DNA from: Sphingomonas baiyangensis
Lineage (GTDB): Bacteria > Pseudomonadota > Alphaproteobacteria > Sphingomonadales > Sphingomonadaceae
Reading direction: 5' to 3'
Assembly: GCF_005144715.1 (NCBI RefSeq)
Contig: NZ_SWKR01000001.1
Location: 62,001-126,000, forward strand
Length of the DNA stretch: 64,000 nt
The notes below the pieces were generated by a model. That model saw nothing but the letters and a program-made list of their open reading frames with translations. It did no database searches and was not told the origin of the DNA. The translations under genes were made by a program, and so were the position numbers. Shown here piece after piece: positions 20,261 to 31,239 of the stretch. How positions within the stretch are numbered: position 1 is the stretch's first letter; each line of letters begins with the position of its first letter.

Positions 20261-20803
20261 ATGCGTATCGCACTGTTATGCTGTCCGCTTGCGCTGTTGC
20301 TGGGCGCCGGCACCGCGATGGCCCAGCAGCGCGACGACGATGACGATTCAGAGACATGGCGCCGCGCCGGCGAGATCGCCAGCCAGCCCGCGCATGATCT
20401 TGGCGCGATGAAGCGCGAGATGCCGCCCGTGCTGGCAGTCGCGGCCGATGACCCCTATCACATTGCCGATCCGATCAACTGCGCCGCGATCGAGACCGAG
20501 CTCGGCGCGCTCGACGCCGCGCTCGGCCCCGATTTCGACCAGCCTGCCGAGCAGCGCGACCGGGCCGGGCGGCTGGCCGAGGCAGGCGGCAAGTTCCTCA
20601 TCAACACGCTGCTGCCCTTCCGCTCGTTGGTGCGCGAGGTAAGCGGCGCGGCGGCGTCCGACCGACGGATCGAGGCGGCGGTCGATGCCGGCATGGCGCG
20701 GCGCGGGTTCCTGCGCGGCATTCGCATCGCCAAGGGCTGCCCGCCCCCGCTCAGCGCCGGTCAGGCCGCCGCGCGCCTCAGCAGCACGCCGGCGCGCCAG
20801 TAA
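20261..20803 (+). CDS. Hypothetical exported protein
   Basis: A 180-residue protein with a signal peptide (MRIALLCCPLALLLGAGTAMA, cleavage after AMA at about 21). An acidic run (RDDDDDSE) follows at once. Two Cys, in INCAAIE and KGCPPP, could pair in the periplasm. The helical middle contains LINTLLPFRSLVREVSG. I do not recognise the family. It lies 61 bp after the TetR gene on the same strand, and its last 43 bp overlap the 3' end of the convergent MFS gene. Confidence 0.7.
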   Translation: MRIALLCCPLALLLGAGTAMAQQRDDDDDSETWRRAGEIASQPAHDLGAMKREMPPVLAVAADDPYHIADPINCAAIETELGALDAALGPDFDQPAEQRDRAGRLAEAGGKFLINTLLPFRSLVREVSGAAASDRRIEAAVDAGMARRGFLRGIRIAKGCPPPLSAGQAAARLSSTPARQ

Positions 20804-22065
20804 TGGAAGATGGCCCACGGGGTGATCGCCGCGAACACGCATAAGGCCCAGCGCAGCGAATCGGCACCGAATTGCGGGCGCAGCGCGTCGCTCAGCACGC
20901 CGACCAGCGTCGGCCCCGCCCCAAGCCCGATCAGGTTGATGACCAGCAGCGTGATCGCCGCCCACAGCGCGCGCATGCGAAGCGGCGCCAGACCCTGGAT
21001 CAGCGCGAAGGTAGGGCCGAGATAGCTGTTGGCGAACAGCACCGACAGCCAATAGGAGCCGATCGCGAGCATCGGCTGGTCGATCAGGTAGAAGCCCAGC
21101 ATGAAAGGCAACGCGACGAGCTTGAACACCGCTACCATCAGGCTTTGCGCATAAAGGCCGCGCCCGCGCGCCAGCCGATCGGCGATGCGACCGCCGCCGA
21201 CCGCCGAGATGACGCCGAACACGCCGCCCGGCAGCGCCACATACAGCGCGATGTCGCGCACCGAGATTCCAAGCGTGCGCTGCATGTAGCTCGGTCCCCA
21301 GGCCGTGAGGCCATAGCCAATCATCGAGGTGAGCGTGACCGCGATCACCAGATGCACCGCCGGCGCCGACCGCCCGAGCGACGCGAATCCCGCAGCCAGC
21401 CCCGGCATTGGCGTGCCCGGCGCATCGGGCGCGCGCGCCGGATCGGACAGGCCGCGCCGCGGTTCGACGACGAACAGCCAGACGATGACCGCGAGCACCA
21501 CGCCCGGCAGTCCGATCACGAACATCGCGTTGCGCCAGCCATAGGACGACGCCACCAGCCCGCCGATCGTGGTGCCGAGCGCCGCGCCAAGCACGACGCC
21601 AAGCGAGAAGATGCCCATCGCCCCCGCGCGCTCGTTGGGCGGATAGAGATCGGCGATGATCGAGTGGCTCGGCGGCGACGACCCGGCCTCGCCGATGCCG
21701 ACGCCAATGCGCGCGGCGAGCAGCTGGCCGAAATTGGCCGCCAGCCCGCCCGCCGCCGTCATCATGCTCCACAGCGCCAGGCTAATCGCGACGATATTCT
21801 TGCGGTTGAACCGGTCGGCCAGCCGCGCGACCGGAATGCCGAGCGTCGCGTAGAAGATGGCGAAGGCCAGCCCCGAAAGCAGCCCCAGCTGCGTATCGGT
21901 CAGCCGCAGATCGGCCTTGATGAGCTCCTGCAGAATCGCGAGGATCTGCCGGTCCATGTAGCTGAAGAAATAGGTGACGGTGAGCAGCGTCAGCGTAAGG
22001 CCGCGCCGGCGCAGCGCGCGGGCGTCGGCGGGGTCGGGGGCGGCAACAGGGGCGGCTTGGGTCAC
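20761..22065 (-). CDS. MFS transporter (spinster-like)
   Basis: A 434-residue, 12-helix inner-membrane secondary transporter. The N-terminus has YFFSYMDRQILAILQELIK, typical of spinster/hexuronate-like MFS proteins in sphingomonads. Motif A is seen as GIPVARLADRFNRKN after helix 2, and GVGIGEAGSSPPSHSIIADLYPPNERA covers helices 4-5. It lies downstream of the TonB-dependent receptor gene on the same strand, beyond a repeat, which suggests that receptor and porter bring the same compound across the outer and inner membranes. The substrate is unknown; relatives near catabolic genes carry aromatic or steroid-type acids. Confidence 0.93.
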   Translation of the reverse strand: MTQAAPVAAPDPADARALRRRGLTLTLLTVTYFFSYMDRQILAILQELIKADLRLTDTQLGLLSGLAFAIFYATLGIPVARLADRFNRKNIVAISLALWSMMTAAGGLAANFGQLLAARIGVGIGEAGSSPPSHSIIADLYPPNERAGAMGIFSLGVVLGAALGTTIGGLVASSYGWRNAMFVIGLPGVVLAVIVWLFVVEPRRGLSDPARAPDAPGTPMPGLAAGFASLGRSAPAVHLVIAVTLTSMIGYGLTAWGPSYMQRTLGISVRDIALYVALPGGVFGVISAVGGGRIADRLARGRGLYAQSLMVAVFKLVALPFMLGFYLIDQPMLAIGSYWLSVLFANSYLGPTFALIQGLAPLRMRALWAAITLLVINLIGLGAGPTLVGVLSDALRPQFGADSLRWALCVFAAITPWAIFHYWRAGVLLRRAAA

Positions 22066-22097
22066 GCTTACTCCTTGTTCCGCCCCCTTCGACTTTC

Positions 22098-22179
22098 CGT
22101 CACCCCGGATTTGATCCGGGGTCCCGCTTCTCTTCCGATCTGCGAAGAGCGGGACCCCGGCTCGCAGGTTGGGGTGACG
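22098..22179. repeat. Dispersed CGTCACCCC intergenic repeat
   Basis: CGTCACCCC (22098-22106) and GGGGTGACG (22171-22179) are inverted ends. Inside are the perfect hairpin CCCCGGAT-TTG-ATCCGGGG (22103-22121) and a second one (GTCCCGCTTCTC pairing with GAAGAGCGGGAC). It lies between the MFS and TonB-receptor genes. Confidence 0.7.
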
Positions 22180-22212
22180 ACGTGGAGAACGCCTCAGGCG
22201 TTCTCCACGTCG

Positions 22213-22213
<1 letters not shown>
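22177..22213. terminator. 17-bp perfect hairpin at the TonB-receptor stop codon
   Basis: The arms are 22177-22193 and 22197-22213 (ACGACGTGGAGAACGCC and its exact complement) around a 3-nt loop. The structure touches the receptor gene stop codon (22213-22215). No U-run follows, so it may stall, protect or process the transcript rather than act as a classical intrinsic terminator, or it may be part of the adjacent repeat. Confidence 0.5.
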
Positions 22214-25014
<2,801 letters not shown>

Positions 25015-25105
25015 TCTCCTCCTTTGGCTGCACCTGTTTTCCGGTGCATACCGATTTCTCTAAATCTTCGCGCAAACGATGGTCACGTCAAGCCACGCAC
25101 GCTTA

Positions 25106-25137
25106 TTTCGCCCAACAAATTTGTGCATGTGGCGAAA
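25106..25137. promoter_or_regulatory. Nested inverted repeat upstream of the TonB receptor (candidate operator)
   Basis: TTTCGCC (25106-25112) and GGCGAAA (25131-25137) are exact inverted arms. Within the interval lies the perfect 10-bp palindrome ACAAATTTGT (25115-25124). The site is about 90-120 bp upstream of the receptor start, in a locally AT-rich stretch, which fits a promoter/operator. Confidence 0.4.
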
Positions 25138-25200
25138 TTACCATGATTGGATACCGGCATACCCTGACGCCGAAAAGTTGCTGTTCGCAACCTTTAATCG

Positions 25201-26277
25201 TCACATGCCGTTGGCACGGGCAAAGCGCTCGCGATGCCAGGCGGCGTTGCCCCACATCGCCTCAAGCACGCGCGCGCGCTTGAGGTAGAAGCCGGCGTCA
25301 TATTCGTCGGTCATGCCGACGCCGCCATAAAGCTGCACCATCTCGCGGCTGACGAGATGCAGCGTGTCGCCCGCCAGCGCCTTGGCGAGGCTTACCGCCT
25401 GCCCGACATCGGATCGCTTTGCGTCGATCGCCTCGAGCGCCCCCTCGACTGCCGATCGCATGAGCTCGATCTCGGTCAGCATCCTTGCCATGCGGTGCTG
25501 GAGTGCCTGGAAGCTGTCGAGCGTCTGGCCGAACTGCACGCGGCCCTTGAGATAGTCGTTGACCTGCTCGAACGCCGAGGTCGCCATGCCGAGCATCTCG
25601 GCGGCGGTGGCGGCGGCCGCGCGATCGGTCACAGCCTGCAACAGCGCCTCGCCACCCTCGCCCAGTCGATCGGTCGGCGCATTCTCGAAAGTGACGAAGG
25701 CATGGCTGCGCGCGTCGACCATGCGGCGCGAAGCGACCGACACGCCTTCGCCGCGCTCGACCAGATAGAGCCCGTCGGTTGCGGCGACGACGAACAACGC
25801 GGCACTATCCCCCTCGGCGACGAACGCCTTGGTGCCCGTCAGGCGCCCGCCCTCGACACGCGCGGCGACGCGATCGGGAGCGAAATGCGGCCCTTCGTCG
25901 ACCGCGAGCGTGGCGACCAGTTCGCCAGCGGCGATGCGCGGCAGCCATGCCGCCTGCTGCTCGGGCGTGCCGCCGAGCACGATCGCGCTCGTCGCCGCCG
26001 CCGTGGCGGCCAGCGGCGAGGCGACGAGATTGCGGCCGAGCTGTTCGAGCACCAGTCCGAGCGACAGATAGCCCATCCCGGCGCCACTCTGCGCCTCGGG
26101 TACCAGCACGCCCGCCCAGCCCATTTCGGCCTGCGCTCGCCACAGATCGGCATCATAGCCCTCGGGCGGCGCGGCATCGCGCATGCGGCGGAAAGCCGCG
26201 ACGGGTGCCTCGTTGTCAGCCCATTCGCGCGCCATGTCGCGCAGCATCACCTGATCTTCGTCGAGTACCGCCATCAT
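25201..26277 (-). CDS. Acyl-CoA dehydrogenase, small-subunit type (pair 2, B)
   Basis: A 358-residue acyl-CoA dehydrogenase homologue. Middle motif GRVQFGQTLDSFQALQHRMAR (in parts: VQFGQTLDSFQALQHR) and C-terminal QLYGGVGMTDEYDAGFYLKR are present. The FAD loop EGTSEIQ is missing, replaced by WGNAAWHRERFARANG, as in the B member of pair 1. The start is ATGATG at 26277/26274 right after GGGGAGG; the second ATG has slightly better spacing. It follows its partner by 31 bp. Together they probably form one hetero-oligomeric dehydrogenase for a bulky acyl-CoA. Confidence 0.92.
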   Translation of the reverse strand: MMAVLDEDQVMLRDMAREWADNEAPVAAFRRMRDAAPPEGYDADLWRAQAEMGWAGVLVPEAQSGAGMGYLSLGLVLEQLGRNLVASPLAATAAATSAIVLGGTPEQQAAWLPRIAAGELVATLAVDEGPHFAPDRVAARVEGGRLTGTKAFVAEGDSAALFVVAATDGLYLVERGEGVSVASRRMVDARSHAFVTFENAPTDRLGEGGEALLQAVTDRAAAATAAEMLGMATSAFEQVNDYLKGRVQFGQTLDSFQALQHRMARMLTEIELMRSAVEGALEAIDAKRSDVGQAVSLAKALAGDTLHLVSREMVQLYGGVGMTDEYDAGFYLKRARVLEAMWGNAAWHRERFARANGM

Positions 26278-26308
26278 CCTCCCCTTCGCCCTGACAGGGC
26301 GCGGTCGT

Positions 26309-27505
26309 TTATGCCTTGGCGCCCATTCCCAGGATGCGCTTGGCGATCACATTGTTCTGGATCTCGGTCGATCCGCCATAGATCGACACCGCCTTGCCCC
26401 ACAGCCACGTGCGCGTTTGTGCGAGCTCCTCCTCGGCGAAGCCCTCGCCTTCCCAGCCGAGCCCCTGCATCCCCATGATCTCGATCGCGAGCTCGGCGCG
26501 TTCCTGCGTGATGCGCGCGCCGACATTCTTCATGATCGAGCTGGTGGCCGACGGCCCCGAATTGGACTTGGCGTCGAGCGCGGCGCGGCGCAGCGTCAGC
26601 GCGAAGGCGCGCATCTCCATCTCGTGCCGCACGATGCGGCCGCGCAGATCGGCATCGGCGATGCGGCCATCCGCGTCGCCGCGATATTCCTTCGCCATTG
26701 CCGCCAGCGGCTTGCCCGCGAGCATCCGCCCCGCGCTGCCGCCGCCGCCCGAAAGGCTGCTGCGCTCGTGCTGAAGCAGCCGCGTGCCGATTTCCCAGCC
26801 CTGCCCCTCGCGCCCCACCAGATTGGCCTTGGGCACGCGCACATCGGTGAAGAAGGTCTCGCAGAAGGGCGACTGGCCCGAGATCAGCCGGATCGGCCGC
26901 GTCTCGACGCCCGGCGCATCCATGTCGATCAGGAGGAAGCTGATGCCGCCATGCTTGTGCCCCTTGTCGGTGCGCACCAACGCGAAGCACTTGTCGGCCC
27001 ATTGCCCGCCCGAGGTCCAGGTCTTCTGGCCGTTGACGACATAATGGTCGTCGTCGGCCGCAAAAGTCTGGACGTTGGCCAGGTCCGATCCGGCGTTGGG
27101 TTCCGAATAGCCCTGGCACCAGCGCACTTCGCCACGCGCGATCGGCGGAATGTGCTCGGCCTTCTGCGCCTCGCTGCCATATTCGAGCAGCGTCGGCCCG
27201 AACATCATCACGCCCATCCCGCCGATCGGGTTCCAGGCGCCGATGCGTGCCATCTCCTCGCTAAGCACGCGCGCCTCGGCACGGCTGAGGCCACCACCGC
27301 CATATTGCGCGGGCCAAGTGGGCACGCCCCAGCCCTTGGCGCCCATCGTCGCCTTCCAGCGCGCTTCGGCCTCGGTCAGTTCGCCCGGCCCCTCGACCGC
27401 GGACATCGCATTGTCCTTGCCCTTCAACTCGGGCGGGAAATGCTCGGCGAGCCAGGCGCGCGCCTCGGCGCGGAATCCTTCGATCGGTTCGGGTGCATCG
27501 GCCAT
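26309..27505 (-). CDS. Acyl-CoA dehydrogenase, large-subunit type (pair 2, A)
   Basis: A 398-residue flavoprotein. [15 protein letters not shown] and TWTSGGQWADKCF give the FAD/acyl-CoA site. The C-terminus has SIYGGSTEIQNNVIAKRIL, while the place of QxxGGxGxxxE holds the degenerate GMQGLGWEGEGFAEEE. That is complementary to the next gene, so the two form pair 2. It lies 129 bp downstream of aspS on the same strand but functionally belongs to the catabolic island. Its Shine-Dalgarno (AGGAGAGGA) borders a strong hairpin in the leader. Confidence 0.92.
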   Translation of the reverse strand: MADAPEPIEGFRAEARAWLAEHFPPELKGKDNAMSAVEGPGELTEAEARWKATMGAKGWGVPTWPAQYGGGGLSRAEARVLSEEMARIGAWNPIGGMGVMMFGPTLLEYGSEAQKAEHIPPIARGEVRWCQGYSEPNAGSDLANVQTFAADDDHYVVNGQKTWTSGGQWADKCFALVRTDKGHKHGGISFLLIDMDAPGVETRPIRLISGQSPFCETFFTDVRVPKANLVGREGQGWEIGTRLLQHERSSLSGGGGSAGRMLAGKPLAAMAKEYRGDADGRIADADLRGRIVRHEMEMRAFALTLRRAALDAKSNSGPSATSSIMKNVGARITQERAELAIEIMGMQGLGWEGEGFAEEELAQTRTWLWGKAVSIYGGSTEIQNNVIAKRILGMGAKA

Positions 27506-27515
27506 CGAATCCTCT

Positions 27516-27550
27516 CCTCGCCGGCGAGCATAGCAGCTTCGCCGGCGAGG
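27516..27550 (-). promoter_or_regulatory. Leader hairpin next to the Shine-Dalgarno of dehydrogenase pair 2
   Basis: CCTCGCCGGCGA and TCGCCGGCGAGG are perfect 12-bp arms around an 11-nt loop. In the mRNA the 3' arm ends ...GCGAGG directly before or overlapping AGGAGAGG, 11 bp before the ATG at 27505. It may mask the ribosome-binding site or be a terminator for aspS; no U-run supports the latter. Confidence 0.4.
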
Positions 27551-27634
27551 AAAATCCGGTTTTTGATGACACGGTACGGACTTCGGCCCTTAGCCCCCGA
27601 CGCAGGCCGCCTTTTTAGAAGGCGCCGTACGCCG

Positions 27635-29428
27635 TCAGCCGTTCGTCGGCCCGTCGACGGTGCGGATGTGCAGCTCGCGCAGCTGCTTCATCGATACCGT
27701 CGACGGCGCGCCCATCATCAGGTCTTCGGCGCGCTGGTTCATCGGAAACAGCACGACCTCGCGCAGATTGGGCTCGTCGGCGAGCAGCATGACGATGCGG
27801 TCGATCCCAGGCGCCGATCCGCCATGCGGCGGCGCGCCGCACTTGAAGGCGTTTATCATGCCGGCGAAATTGGTATCGACATCCTCGCGCGAATAGCCCG
27901 CGATCTCGAACGCCTTGTACATGATCTCGGGCTTGTGATTGCGGATCGCCCCCGACGACAATTCGACGCCGTTGCAGACGATGTCGTACTGATAGGCGAG
28001 GATATCGAGCGGGTCCTTGGTCTCCAGCGCCTCCATCTCGCCCTGCGGCATCGAGAAGGGATTGTGGCTAAAATCGATCTTGCCCGTTTCCTCGTCGGCC
28101 TCGAACATCGGGAAATCGACGATCCAGCAGAACTCGAAGCGCGACTTGTCGATCAGCCCCAGCGCCTCGCCCACGCGCGTGCGCGCAAGGCCGGCCAGCC
28201 TGGCCGCCTGCGCTTCCTTGCCGGCGGCGAAGAACACACCGTCATTGTCGCCGAGGCCGAGCGCAGCGACGAGCTTGGCGGTCGCTTCCTCGCCATGGTT
28301 CTTGGCGATCGGGCCGCCGGGCACGCCGTCCTTGATGTTGATGTAACCGAGCCCCGAATAGCCCTCGCCGCGCGCCCAGTTGTTCATGTCGTCGAAGAAC
28401 TTGCGGCTGCCCGCACCCGCGCCGGGAGCGGGGATCGCGCGGATCACGCTGCCGCTCTCGACCAGCGAGGCGAAGATGCCGAAGCCCGATCCGTGGAAAT
28501 GATCGGTCACGTCGGCGATCTCGATCGGGTTGCGCAGATCGGGCTTGTCGCTGCCGTATTTCAGCATCGATTCGCGAAACGGGATGCGGCGGAACGGCCG
28601 CGCGCTGACGCTGCGCCCCTTCCCCTGCCAGTCGGCGAACTCCTCGAACACGCCGTGCAGCACGGGCTCGATCGCCTGGAACACGTCTTCCTGCGTGACG
28701 AAGCTCATCTCGAAGTCGAGCTGGTAGAATTCGCCGGGCGAGCGATCGGCGCGCGCATCCTCGTCGCGGAAGCACGGCGCGATCTGGAAATAGCGGTCGA
28801 ACCCCGCTACCATCAGCAGCTGCTTGAACATCTGCGGTGCCTGCGGCAGCGCGTAGAACTTGCCCGGATGCACGCGGCTGGGCACCAGATAGTCGCGCGC
28901 GCCCTCGGGGCTGCTGGCGGTCAGGATCGGCGTCTGGAACTCGGTGAAGCCCTGATCGACCATCCGCCTGCGGATGCTGGCGATCACGTTCGAGCGCAGC
29001 ATGATGTTGGCGTGGATGCGCTCGCGCCTGAGGTCGAGGAAGCGGTAGCGCAGGCGGATATCCTCGGGATAGTCGGCCTCGGCGGCAACGGGCAGCGGCA
29101 GGTCGTGCGCGTGGCTCTGCACCACCGCGTCGATCGCGCGCACTTCGATCATGCCCGTGGGCAGGTTGGGGTTAACCGCCTCGGCGGCGCGCGCCACTAC
29201 CTTGCCGGTGATCGTGACCACCGATTCGCTGCGCAGCTCCTCGATCACCGCGAATACCGGCCCGTCGACCTCGGTGACGATCTGCGTGATGCCGTAATGG
29301 TCGCGCAGGTCGACGAACACCAGGTCGCCATGGTCGCGCTTCTTGTGGACCCAGCCCGACAGGCGGACCTCGGTGCCGACATCGGTGTCGCGAAGGGCGC
29401 CGCAATGGTGCGTGCGATAGGCGTGCAT
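27635..29428 (-). CDS. aspS: Aspartate--tRNA ligase
   Basis: A 597-residue class II aminoacyl-tRNA synthetase of bacterial type that charges tRNA-Asp. The N-terminal OB anticodon-binding fold holds [21 protein letters not shown] (in parts: [19 protein letters not shown]). Motif 2 is [20 protein letters not shown], the bacterial insertion (GAD) domain lies in the middle, and motif 3 is [13 protein letters not shown] near residue 545. Whether it also misacylates tRNA-Asn (nondiscriminating form) depends on the presence of asnS/gatCAB elsewhere. It is divergent from rnd, with 99 bp between starts. Confidence 0.98.
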   Translation of the reverse strand: MHAYRTHHCGALRDTDVGTEVRLSGWVHKKRDHGDLVFVDLRDHYGITQIVTEVDGPVFAVIEELRSESVVTITGKVVARAAEAVNPNLPTGMIEVRAIDAVVQSHAHDLPLPVAAEADYPEDIRLRYRFLDLRRERIHANIMLRSNVIASIRRRMVDQGFTEFQTPILTASSPEGARDYLVPSRVHPGKFYALPQAPQMFKQLLMVAGFDRYFQIAPCFRDEDARADRSPGEFYQLDFEMSFVTQEDVFQAIEPVLHGVFEEFADWQGKGRSVSARPFRRIPFRESMLKYGSDKPDLRNPIEIADVTDHFHGSGFGIFASLVESGSVIRAIPAPGAGAGSRKFFDDMNNWARGEGYSGLGYINIKDGVPGGPIAKNHGEEATAKLVAALGLGDNDGVFFAAGKEAQAARLAGLARTRVGEALGLIDKSRFEFCWIVDFPMFEADEETGKIDFSHNPFSMPQGEMEALETKDPLDILAYQYDIVCNGVELSSGAIRNHKPEIMYKAFEIAGYSREDVDTNFAGMINAFKCGAPPHGGSAPGIDRIVMLLADEPNLREVVLFPMNQRAEDLMMGAPSTVSMKQLRELHIRTVDGPTNG

Positions 29429-29527
29429 GGTCGTTGCTCTTTCAAATCAGCGCGAAACGGAATGGCGCCGCGCATCCATGCCGCTCCCCTCTTTGTCAAG
29501 GCGCGCAACTCGCTCTATGGAGCCGCG

Positions 29528-30703
29528 ATGCACATACATGGCCTGATCGAGGACAATGCCGCCCTCGCCAATCTTTGCGCGCGTCTTGCGCAGTCGCCCT
29601 TCGTCGCGGTCGATACCGAGTTCATGCGCGAGAACAGCTACTGGCCCGAGCTCTGCCTGATCCAGATCGCCGACGCCAACGAGGCTGCGGCGATCGATCC
29701 GATGCAGCCGGGCATCGACCTGAAGCCGCTGCTCGACCTGCTGACCGAGAATGAGGACGTGCTCAAGGTCTTCCATGCCGGCGGGCAGGATCTGGAGATC
29801 GTCTACAACCTCACCGGCAAGACGCCGCATCCGCTGTTCGATACGCAGGTGGCGGCGATGGCGCTGGGGCAAGGCGAGCAGGTGGGGTATTCGAACCTCG
29901 TCGACAGCTATCTGGGCATCACCGTCGACAAGGGTGCGCGCTTCACCGACTGGTCGCGCCGCCCGCTCGACGCACGCCAGATCGACTATGCCATCGCCGA
30001 CGTCACGCATCTGGCGACGATCTTCCCCAAGATGCTCGAAAAGCTGCGCAAGACCGGGCGTGGCCTCTGGCTCGACGAGGAAATGGAGCGGCTCGCCGAC
30101 CCCGCCAACTATTTCAATGATCCCGAACAGGCGTGGCGCCGCGTGCGCATCTCGAGCCGCAAGCCCGAGGTGCTCGGCCGCCTGAAGGCGCTCGCGCGTT
30201 GGCGCGAGATCGAGGCGCAGGGCAAAGATCTGCCGCGCGGCCGCATCGTCAAGGACGAGACGATCGCCGATCTCGCTGCCAATCCGCCGCGCAAGCAGGG
30301 CGACCTCACGCGCGTGCGCGGCCTCTCGGCGACATGGGGCGGCAACGACATCGGCGGCCGGATGATGACCGCGCTTGCCGAGGCGAAACCGATGCCCGCC
30401 GACGAGATGCCCGGCCGCGACGAGCGGCGCCCCGGGCTCGGCAAGGACGGCGCGCTTGTGGCCGACCTGCTCAAGCTGCTGCTCAAGATCCGCGCCAAGG
30501 AGATCAACGTCGCTTCGCGGCTGCTCGCGCGCAGCGACGATCTGGAGGCGCTTGCCGCCGGCCAGCGCGAGGGGCTGTCGATCCTCAACGGCTGGCGGTT
30601 CGAACAGTTCGGCCGCGATGCGTTGGCGCTCGTCGAAGGCCGACTGGCCTTTGCCGTCAAGGGTGGCAAATTGCGGATGACGCGTACCGAGGAGTCCGAA
30701 TGA
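29528..30703 (+). CDS. rnd: Ribonuclease D
   Basis: A 391-residue DEDD-type 3'-5' exoribonuclease acting in tRNA 3' maturation. Exo I is VDTEFMRENSYWPELCLIQI (28-47), Exo II is FHAGGQDLEIVYN, and Exo III is DYAIADVTHL with the YxxxD Tyr. HRDC domains follow (ALARWREIEAQGKDLPRGRI region and the C-terminal part). ATG 29528 is preceded by GGAG and opens MHIHGLIEDN; a much longer open frame upstream is only the antisense of aspS and dehydrogenase genes. Its stop overlaps the ATG of the next lipoprotein gene. Confidence 0.96.
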   Translation: MHIHGLIEDNAALANLCARLAQSPFVAVDTEFMRENSYWPELCLIQIADANEAAAIDPMQPGIDLKPLLDLLTENEDVLKVFHAGGQDLEIVYNLTGKTPHPLFDTQVAAMALGQGEQVGYSNLVDSYLGITVDKGARFTDWSRRPLDARQIDYAIADVTHLATIFPKMLEKLRKTGRGLWLDEEMERLADPANYFNDPEQAWRRVRISSRKPEVLGRLKALARWREIEAQGKDLPRGRIVKDETIADLAANPPRKQGDLTRVRGLSATWGGNDIGGRMMTALAEAKPMPADEMPGRDERRPGLGKDGALVADLLKLLLKIRAKEINVASRLLARSDDLEALAAGQREGLSILNGWRFEQFGRDALALVEGRLAFAVKGGKLRMTRTEESE

Positions 30704-31002
30704 TGCGCCTTGTCACCCTTTTGCCGCTGGCGTTCGCCGCTGCGGCCTGCACCCCCGTCGATCAGGCGCCGCCCGACGCCGCCACGCCGCCGAGCGGCGC
30801 GCAGTGCGACGCCACCGACGTGCGCGCGCTGCTCGGCCGCATGGCCGATGCCGCGACGGTCGAGGAAGCGCGGACCCGCGCCGGCGCACGCACGGTGCGG
30901 CAATATGTCACCGGATCGGCGCTGACGATGGACTTCCGTCCCGACCGGCTCAACATCGAAACCGCGTCCGACGGTACGATCGTTAAGGTCAGCTGCGGGT
31001 AA
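30700..31002 (+). CDS. Peptidase inhibitor I78-family lipoprotein
   Basis: A 100-residue protein with a lipoprotein signal (MMRLVTLLPLAFAAAACTP, lipobox AAAC). The mature part fits the I78 inhibitor family: C-x-A opening (CDATDVRALLG), ARTVRQYVTG, then TMDFRPDRLNIETASDGTIV and a closing SCG. The paired Cys would form the family disulfide. I78 proteins inhibit serine proteases, here probably in the periplasm. The start ATGATG at 30700/30703 overlaps the rnd stop, with GAGGAG upstream, so it is cotranscribed with rnd. Confidence 0.82.
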   Translation: MMRLVTLLPLAFAAAACTPVDQAPPDAATPPSGAQCDATDVRALLGRMADAATVEEARTRAGARTVRQYVTGSALTMDFRPDRLNIETASDGTIVKVSCG

Positions 31003-31035
31003 TTGTCTGTTTGAAATCCAAAAGCGCCGATCCAC

Positions 31036-31195
31036 CACCCCGTTCGTCCCGAGTAGCCGCCGAGTAGCTGCGCCAGCAGCGTATCGAGACGGCGTATCGA
31101 GGGACAGTTTGGAGCGCGCCAGCCATGCCTCGATACGAGTCCTCGACACGCGCCTACGGCGCTACTCGGCCTCTACTCGGCACGAACGGTGGGGG
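31036..31195. repeat. 160-bp element with long terminal inverted repeats
   Basis: The left arm CACCCCGTTCGTCCCGAGTA and what follows (to about 31072) is the near-inverse of the right arm (about 31156-31195), which ends in CGGCACGAACGGTGGGG. Each arm holds tandem CGAGTAG units. The inner part has a second inverted pair (GTATCGAGG at 31094-31102 and CCTCGATAC at 31128-31136). There is no ORF, so it is a non-autonomous, MITE- or RIME-like repeat. It fills the gap between the I78 gene and astA. Confidence 0.7.
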
Positions 31196-31239
31196 CGGGG
31201 AGCGATCGGAAACACCGCTGGCGTTCCGACCGTAGCCCC

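Noticed and set aside
27608..27624. Hairpin after aspS as a terminator
   Set aside because: The stem is only 6 bp, and there is no U-run in the aspS direction.
26417..29527. Very long plus-strand open frame (over 1,000 codons) leading into rnd
   Set aside because: It is the antisense of two dehydrogenase genes and aspS; the product is His/Arg/Asp-rich without family motifs. Only the rnd part from 29528 is real.
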